10,324 bases of DNA, from NCBI GenBank assembly GCA_025997215.1, contig BNUH01000098.1:1-10324 (forward strand). Direction: 5' to 3'. The notes beneath the pieces are model-generated. The model was not told the DNA's origin and searched no databases. It saw only the letters and a list, made by a program, of their open reading frames with translations. The position numbers were made by a program, and so were the translations under genes. The stretch is from Clostridia bacterium (GTDB lineage: Bacteria; Bacillota_A; Clostridia; Christensenellales; Aristaeellaceae). Below are positions 6,419 to 10,324 of the stretch, in pieces (the first letter of the stretch is position 1; each line of letters opens with the position of its first letter).

Positions 6419-8461
6419 GTGCAAGAACCATATCAACACAGCCCTCATACACAGCGGACAGTCAGCGCCGATATGCGCCTCGCACAAGCCCGTTTCGGAA
6501 GCTTCTTTTCCACGCCGGATGCGCTGCCCATCTCATTTTGCTACGCCGGCAGCGTTTATAGGGGATTACCGGCGGATAGCAAAACTGCACGCCGATTCCT
6601 GGATGCCAATATATTGGAAACAGTGTTTACTGGCAGAATAGGCGCGCTAATGATCTGCGCGGAATGCTTGACATATCGGGATTTTCCCGTGGTTGAATGG
6701 ACTGTCTATTTCAGCGCAGAAGGATGCAAAACAGAAATCCTCTCTGATGTATGGGCGGCAGACGTAGAGTTTTCTGCGGCAAACGCGGCGCTCCTGCACA
6801 ACAACGGCGATTTTTACAGCGCAGAAGGGTATACGGAAACCCTTCTGCCTTTGACTGCGGGGACTTCCTTCGCGCAATCCCCGGAAGGGGGCCGCGCGTG
6901 CGATCACGCGCTTCCCTATCAGCGCTTGATGTTGGATGACGGAGGGATCAACATTGCCATCGGCTGGCCCGCTCAATGGCGCTGCAAATATACAGGCGCG
7001 GAGGACTCGGTTCATTTCTGTGCCGGGCAGGAGACCTCGCACACATATATTGCCGAAGGCGAAACATTCCGAACCCCACGTATGACGCTGATGGCGTTTG
7101 CCGGAGACAGTATACGCGGCGCGAATCTGTGGCGGCGTTTCATGAATGCGCATGTCATACCACGTACCAAGGGTGATGTGATAGCGCCTAAAAGCGTACT
7201 CTCCGACAATGGCGGGGGGATCGAATTCACGGCCGCAACGGAGAAGAATCAACTGGACGCCATCGAATACGCCAATGAGCATTTCCCGGGCACAAACCTG
7301 TGGTGGATTGATGCGGGCTGGTATCCGTGCGTTAACCCGGCCGGGAAGCTGGAGTGGGCGCATACCGGCACTTGGAAGCCTGATCCGGAGCGATTCCCCA
7401 ATGGTTTAAAACACATCGGCGAGGCGTGCAAACAGGCTGGGATGGATTTCCTGGTTTGGTTTGAACCGGAACGTGTCCGGAAAGGCTCCGAAATATTCGA
7501 GCAGCATCCTGAATGGATTCTGTACACCAGCGCAGAACGGGAAACCCGGGATTATTTGCTGGATCTGACAAACCCCGCCTGCCATAAGTGGCTGTGTGAG
7601 ACGATTTCCGCTTTCATTCAAGAGAGTGGGATAACTGTGTACAGGCAGGATTGTAACTTTTGGCTGACGTTCGGCTGGCGCAACAACGAATCCGAAGATC
7701 GGCAAGGCATGGTTGAAAATCTATACGTTCAGGCGTATCTAGCGTATTGGGACTATCTGCTCATTCACAACCCTGATTTGTGGATTGATTCCTGCGCTTC
7801 CGGAGGCCGCCGCAACGATATGGAAACAATGCGCCGCTCTGTACCTTTGCACCCAACTGATTATGGATATGGCTACCATCCCATCAATCAGGCTTTCCGG
7901 CATACCCTTTATGCTTGGCTGCCTTACGTGCGCGGTTGGGCGCAATCTTGGGATAAAGATGATGAATATTATAACCATGATGATTATTATCTACCCGATG
8001 TGCCTTCCTTTGACAACTATAAGATGATAAATGGCTTTGCAGTTGTGACGGGTTTTGGTTCCCCGACTGAAATGAAGCAGTTGCCCGAGCAAACACCCTA
8101 TCTAAAGAAGCTCTTGGCCATCTGGCAACGCTTTGCGCCGTTGGCACAACGCGCGGATTTCTATCCACTAACCGAAAACCACCGTGACAGCGCGCGCTGG
8201 ACGGTATTTCAGTTTGATGATCCCGCGACTGGGAAGGGTGCGATCCAAGTATTGCGCAATAATCAATGCGCGCAGGAGGCCATAACCGTTTATCCGCATG
8301 CATTTGAAGAAAATTGTTTGTATCGTTTTGAAAACAGCGAAACAGGTGAGTTTTATACGATTTCCGGGTTCGACGTGCGCGCCAACGGCGTTGAGTTCCG
8401 GCAGCCGCGCCGCTCCGGCAGGATCTGGTTTTATGAGAGGCAAGCTAATGAAAGAACATAA
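6419..8461 (+). CDS. Alpha-galactosidase, glycoside hydrolase family 36-like
   Basis: Predicted to hydrolyse terminal alpha-galactosyl bonds (possibly alpha-N-acetylgalactosaminyl or related sugars) with retention. It has 680 residues. The GTG at 6419 is supported by GGGAGG with 7-base spacing. No signal peptide or membrane helix is seen, so it should act in the cytoplasm on imported material. The first 240 or so residues form a beta-sandwich domain ending in RGANLWRRFMNAHVIP. The barrel follows, with WWIDAGWY (295-302), VWFEPERVRKGSEIF from about 346, YRQDCNF with probable nucleophile Asp411, DSCASGGRRND, and HPTDY with probable acid/base Asp481. These correspond in order to clan GH-D motifs (WFEPE, K/Q-x-D-x-N, SCSSGG-R-D, W-x-S-D). 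The nucleophile context (QDCNF) matches a divergent bacterial branch rather than classical raffinose enzymes (KWDMNR), so exact specificity is open. The stop overlaps the next gene by 14 bases. Confidence 0.85.
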   Translation: MQEPYQHSPHTQRTVSADMRLAQARFGSFFSTPDALPISFCYAGSVYRGLPADSKTARRFLDANILETVFTGRIGALMICAECLTYRDFPVVEWTVYFSAEGCKTEILSDVWAADVEFSAANAALLHNNGDFYSAEGYTETLLPLTAGTSFAQSPEGGRACDHALPYQRLMLDDGGINIAIGWPAQWRCKYTGAEDSVHFCAGQETSHTYIAEGETFRTPRMTLMAFAGDSIRGANLWRRFMNAHVIPRTKGDVIAPKSVLSDNGGGIEFTAATEKNQLDAIEYANEHFPGTNLWWIDAGWYPCVNPAGKLEWAHTGTWKPDPERFPNGLKHIGEACKQAGMDFLVWFEPERVRKGSEIFEQHPEWILYTSAERETRDYLLDLTNPACHKWLCETISAFIQESGITVYRQDCNFWLTFGWRNNESEDRQGMVENLYVQAYLAYWDYLLIHNPDLWIDSCASGGRRNDMETMRRSVPLHPTDYGYGYHPINQAFRHTLYAWLPYVRGWAQSWDKDDEYYNHDDYYLPDVPSFDNYKMINGFAVVTGFGSPTEMKQLPEQTPYLKKLLAIWQRFAPLAQRADFYPLTENHRDSARWTVFQFDDPATGKGAIQVLRNNQCAQEAITVYPHAFEENCLYRFENSETGEFYTISGFDVRANGVEFRQPRRSGRIWFYERQANERT

Positions 8462-9725
8462 TATAGAGCATAATCTGCTGCCGCCGCTTGACAGCGCAGC
8501 TTGGACGACTTGGACGCCGCGTGCGTCCTTGTCGCCGAGCTTTGAACGAACAGATGCCGGTTTGAAGATCGCTTCGGATGGGCGCTTTGAAGTCTTTGGG
8601 AAATGGATATGTTCTGTTCCGGTTCAGCCAGCCGCCGCATATCGGTTTACCGTAAGCTATTCAACCGAAAACATCCTCACGCCTACGGCGAGTACGCACG
8701 TCATGCTGAGTTGGCTCAACGAGCAGGGTACTCCCATCGCTCGGGATTATGTCGTCCCCGATGCCCCCGCATCGGACGGCCTTCGGACGCTGACCCGCGC
8801 CTTGGAAGCTCCCGACGGCGCATGTTCGCTGCTGGTTGAATTGGTATTCAAATGGTCTGCGAATGGCTGCGTTGTGTGGCAACAACCCAGCTTAAATCAA
8901 TCAGCGAAGGATTGGCCGCACCGTATCGTACGCGCTGCAGCTGCGTTCACAACCGTCCATGGTACAGTGGATGGGAATCTGGAAAACCTCATGCGCGTGC
9001 TGGACGATGCAGGCACCTATCGGCCGGACATCATCTGCCTGGGGGAGACAGCGCATGACATGGGCGTTTCCGATCCTTTGTTAGACCGCGCGGTTCACGT
9101 GCCGGACAGAGTAATCGACGCCATTGCCGCAAAAGCACGCGAATATTGCAGCTACATTGTAGTCAGTCTGAACGAACGGGAAGGGGATCTGGTTTATAAC
9201 ACAGGCTTTTTGTTTGATCGAACGGGCGGTATCGCTGGCAAGTACAAAAAAATACAACTTCCACTAATCGAGGCGGAATCCGGTGTAACCCCTGGCAGTG
9301 ATTTTCCAGTATTCGACACAAATTTTGGGAAGATTGGGATTATGATTTGCTGGGATCACGGTTTTCCGGAGATTGCGCGAATTTTAAGCGAGAAAGGCGC
9401 GGAGATTTTGTTTCTGCCGACGCTCTGGTATACAGAACACCAAGCGCCGGCGCGCGCGGTAGACAACGGGGTTTTTATCGTTGTTTCCTGCACGCGCTGG
9501 AGCAAGGTGCCTTGCCGGATCATCGCGCCGACCGGGGATGTGATCGCATCCGTGCAAGGAGGCGATGAGCATGATTCCGGGGTATGCTTCGCTGAACTGG
9601 ACTTGGACCGGCGATACTATACGCACTGGCTGTCCGTGGGCGATGCGCTCGGTGAAGGAGCGGTGGTCTACCGGCGTGAACGGAGGATCGACGCGTATCC
9701 GCCGATCCTGGAGGATCACGCCTGA
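8448..9725 (+). CDS. Carbon-nitrogen hydrolase (nitrilase superfamily) with N-terminal beta-sandwich domain
   Basis: Predicted amidase or nitrilase-type enzyme that cleaves a non-peptide C-N bond. It has 425 residues. The ATG at 8448 is chosen because a GAGAGG lies just upstream and the overlap with the galactosidase implies coupling. Residues from about 165 to the end form the nitrilase fold with a complete Glu-Lys-Cys triad: Glu200 in CLGE, Lys268 in GKYKKIQL and Cys301 in MICWDHGFPE. Residues 1-160 are a separate beta-rich domain (WTTWTPRASLSP, then alternating strands) resembling a jelly-roll or carbohydrate-binding module. Typical stand-alone nitrilases have 260-330 residues, so the extra domain accounts for the length. 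No signal peptide is seen. Its place after an alpha-galactosidase suggests an amide-bearing glycoside as substrate, but that is inference, and the specific family within the superfamily is not clear. Confidence 0.85.
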   Translation: MKEHNIEHNLLPPLDSAAWTTWTPRASLSPSFERTDAGLKIASDGRFEVFGKWICSVPVQPAAAYRFTVSYSTENILTPTASTHVMLSWLNEQGTPIARDYVVPDAPASDGLRTLTRALEAPDGACSLLVELVFKWSANGCVVWQQPSLNQSAKDWPHRIVRAAAAFTTVHGTVDGNLENLMRVLDDAGTYRPDIICLGETAHDMGVSDPLLDRAVHVPDRVIDAIAAKAREYCSYIVVSLNEREGDLVYNTGFLFDRTGGIAGKYKKIQLPLIEAESGVTPGSDFPVFDTNFGKIGIMICWDHGFPEIARILSEKGAEILFLPTLWYTEHQAPARAVDNGVFIVVSCTRWSKVPCRIIAPTGDVIASVQGGDEHDSGVCFAELDLDRRYYTHWLSVGDALGEGAVVYRRERRIDAYPPILEDHA

Positions 9726-9734
9726 AAGGTGCTA

Positions 9735-10324
9735 TTAGCAAGGCACCACAATCGCGGCGGAATACGGCGGCAGAAGCAGGCCAGTATCCGCCGCTTTCCA
9801 TTGCTCGCCATCCACCAGCCGATATTGATAAGACGCAGCGTTTCCCTCCACAGTTACATTGACGGCGGCATCGTCGTTTTCATAGTTGACCACCACAAGG
9901 CCCAGCGAGCCATCGCTGGCCTTATATACTGAGTAGGTTTCCCAGGGCGACCCACCCGCCGACTTTGCCAGCGCATCGTCGTGATGTTGATATACGCCGT
10001 CCCAGAACCATTTGCGATACGCGGTACGAAGAGCGTCCATCTGCTTGCCGTATGTGACAGTCTGCGGGAAATCCTCCAGACTGCCCTTGAAGTTGAAGGG
10101 CTCATAGCTGATGATAAACCGATACATAAGGCATTGGTTGATCATATTGCGATCATTGAACCCCGTGACGGCGGTCATCAGCTGCGCCATGGGCTGCATG
10201 TAGCGGCTGAGCGGCAGATAGGTCTTGCTAGCGGATCTGAAATAAGCAAGATGATATGTGTCCAGTTGATAATCATAACACGCTTCGCCGGACATCAGGA
10301 AATCCTGTGGCACTCCGGGCAAAG
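9735..10324 (-). CDS. Partial glycoside hydrolase-like protein, C-terminal part
   Basis: A minus-strand frame enters from the right edge and ends with TAA at 9735-9737. At least 195 residues are visible and the true start lies outside the window. The first part looks like the end of a mixed alpha/beta catalytic domain (SGEACYDYQLDTYHLAYF, then helices rich in Met and Gln, and AYRKWFWDGVY). The last 60 or so residues are a beta-sandwich (GLVVVNYENDDAAVNVTVEG, then a closing LLPPYSAAIVV), as found at the C-terminus of many barrel glycosidases. It resembles proteins annotated DUF6259 or glycoside hydrolase-like, but I cannot assign a family firmly. It converges on the operon with only 9 bases between the stops, so it is a separate unit that may share a role in glycoside use. 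Confidence 0.5.
   Translation of the reverse strand, partial: LPGVPQDFLMSGEACYDYQLDTYHLAYFRSASKTYLPLSRYMQPMAQLMTAVTGFNDRNMINQCLMYRFIISYEPFNFKGSLEDFPQTVTYGKQMDALRTAYRKWFWDGVYQHHDDALAKSAGGSPWETYSVYKASDGSLGLVVVNYENDDAAVNVTVEGNAASYQYRLVDGEQWKAADTGLLLPPYSAAIVVPC

Noticed and set aside
8298..8447. Longer N-terminus for the carbon-nitrogen hydrolase from an ATG at 8298
   Set aside because: It would overlap the galactosidase by over 160 bases in another frame. The ATG at 8448 has a plausible ribosome binding site and the usual short overlap.
9728..9747. Bidirectional terminator between the convergent genes (GGTGC/GCACC)
   Set aside because: The stem has only five or six pairs with no T run, and it overlaps the last codons of the minus-strand gene. 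Too weak to call.

Overview
The window looks like chromosome from a Gram-positive, clostridia-type bacterium (Bacillota). The reasons are strong AGGAGG-type ribosome binding sites, consensus sigma-A promoters, and domains resembling DUF3848, DUF551 and DUF4258, which are common in clostridial accessory DNA. This assignment is an inference. No rRNA, tRNA or marker gene is present to prove it.

The left quarter (1-2340) is an accessory, decayed region. Every gene relic in it lies on the minus strand. It opens with a 381-base near-palindrome (1-381) whose two arms pair along almost their whole length. Next come a truncated DUF4258 gene that keeps a good promoter and ribosome binding site, a DUF551-like tail, a group II-intron-type reverse transcriptase fragment cut just before its catalytic YADD box, a DUF3848-like fragment, and the first third of an IS1634-type transposase. 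At least two junctions between fragments are visible, which points to repeated insertion and deletion.

The centre and right (2411-9725, plus strand) are a well-ordered, GC-richer operon. A sigma-A promoter (2411-2439), preceded by a 20-bp inverted repeat that may be an operator, leads into five genes. These encode a secreted FbpA/AfuA-class solute-binding protein, its ABC ATPase, a fused 12-helix permease, a cytoplasmic GH36-type alpha-galactosidase, and a two-domain carbon-nitrogen hydrolase (N-terminal beta-sandwich plus nitrilase domain). ATPase/permease and galactosidase/hydrolase overlap by 7 and 14 bases. A stable stem-loop between the binding protein and the ATPase probably raises the level of the binding-protein message over the rest.

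At the right edge, a convergent minus-strand gene runs off the window. It ends 9 bases from the operon and looks like the C-terminal part of a glycoside hydrolase-type protein.

The simplest reading of the operon is import of a small, probably charged organic solute carrying an alpha-galactosyl group and an amide or nitrile bond, followed by intracellular cleavage of both. The combination of an iron/hexose-phosphate-type transporter with an alpha-galactosidase and a nitrilase-fold amidase is the most interesting candidate system here. The long palindrome is the most unusual DNA structure.
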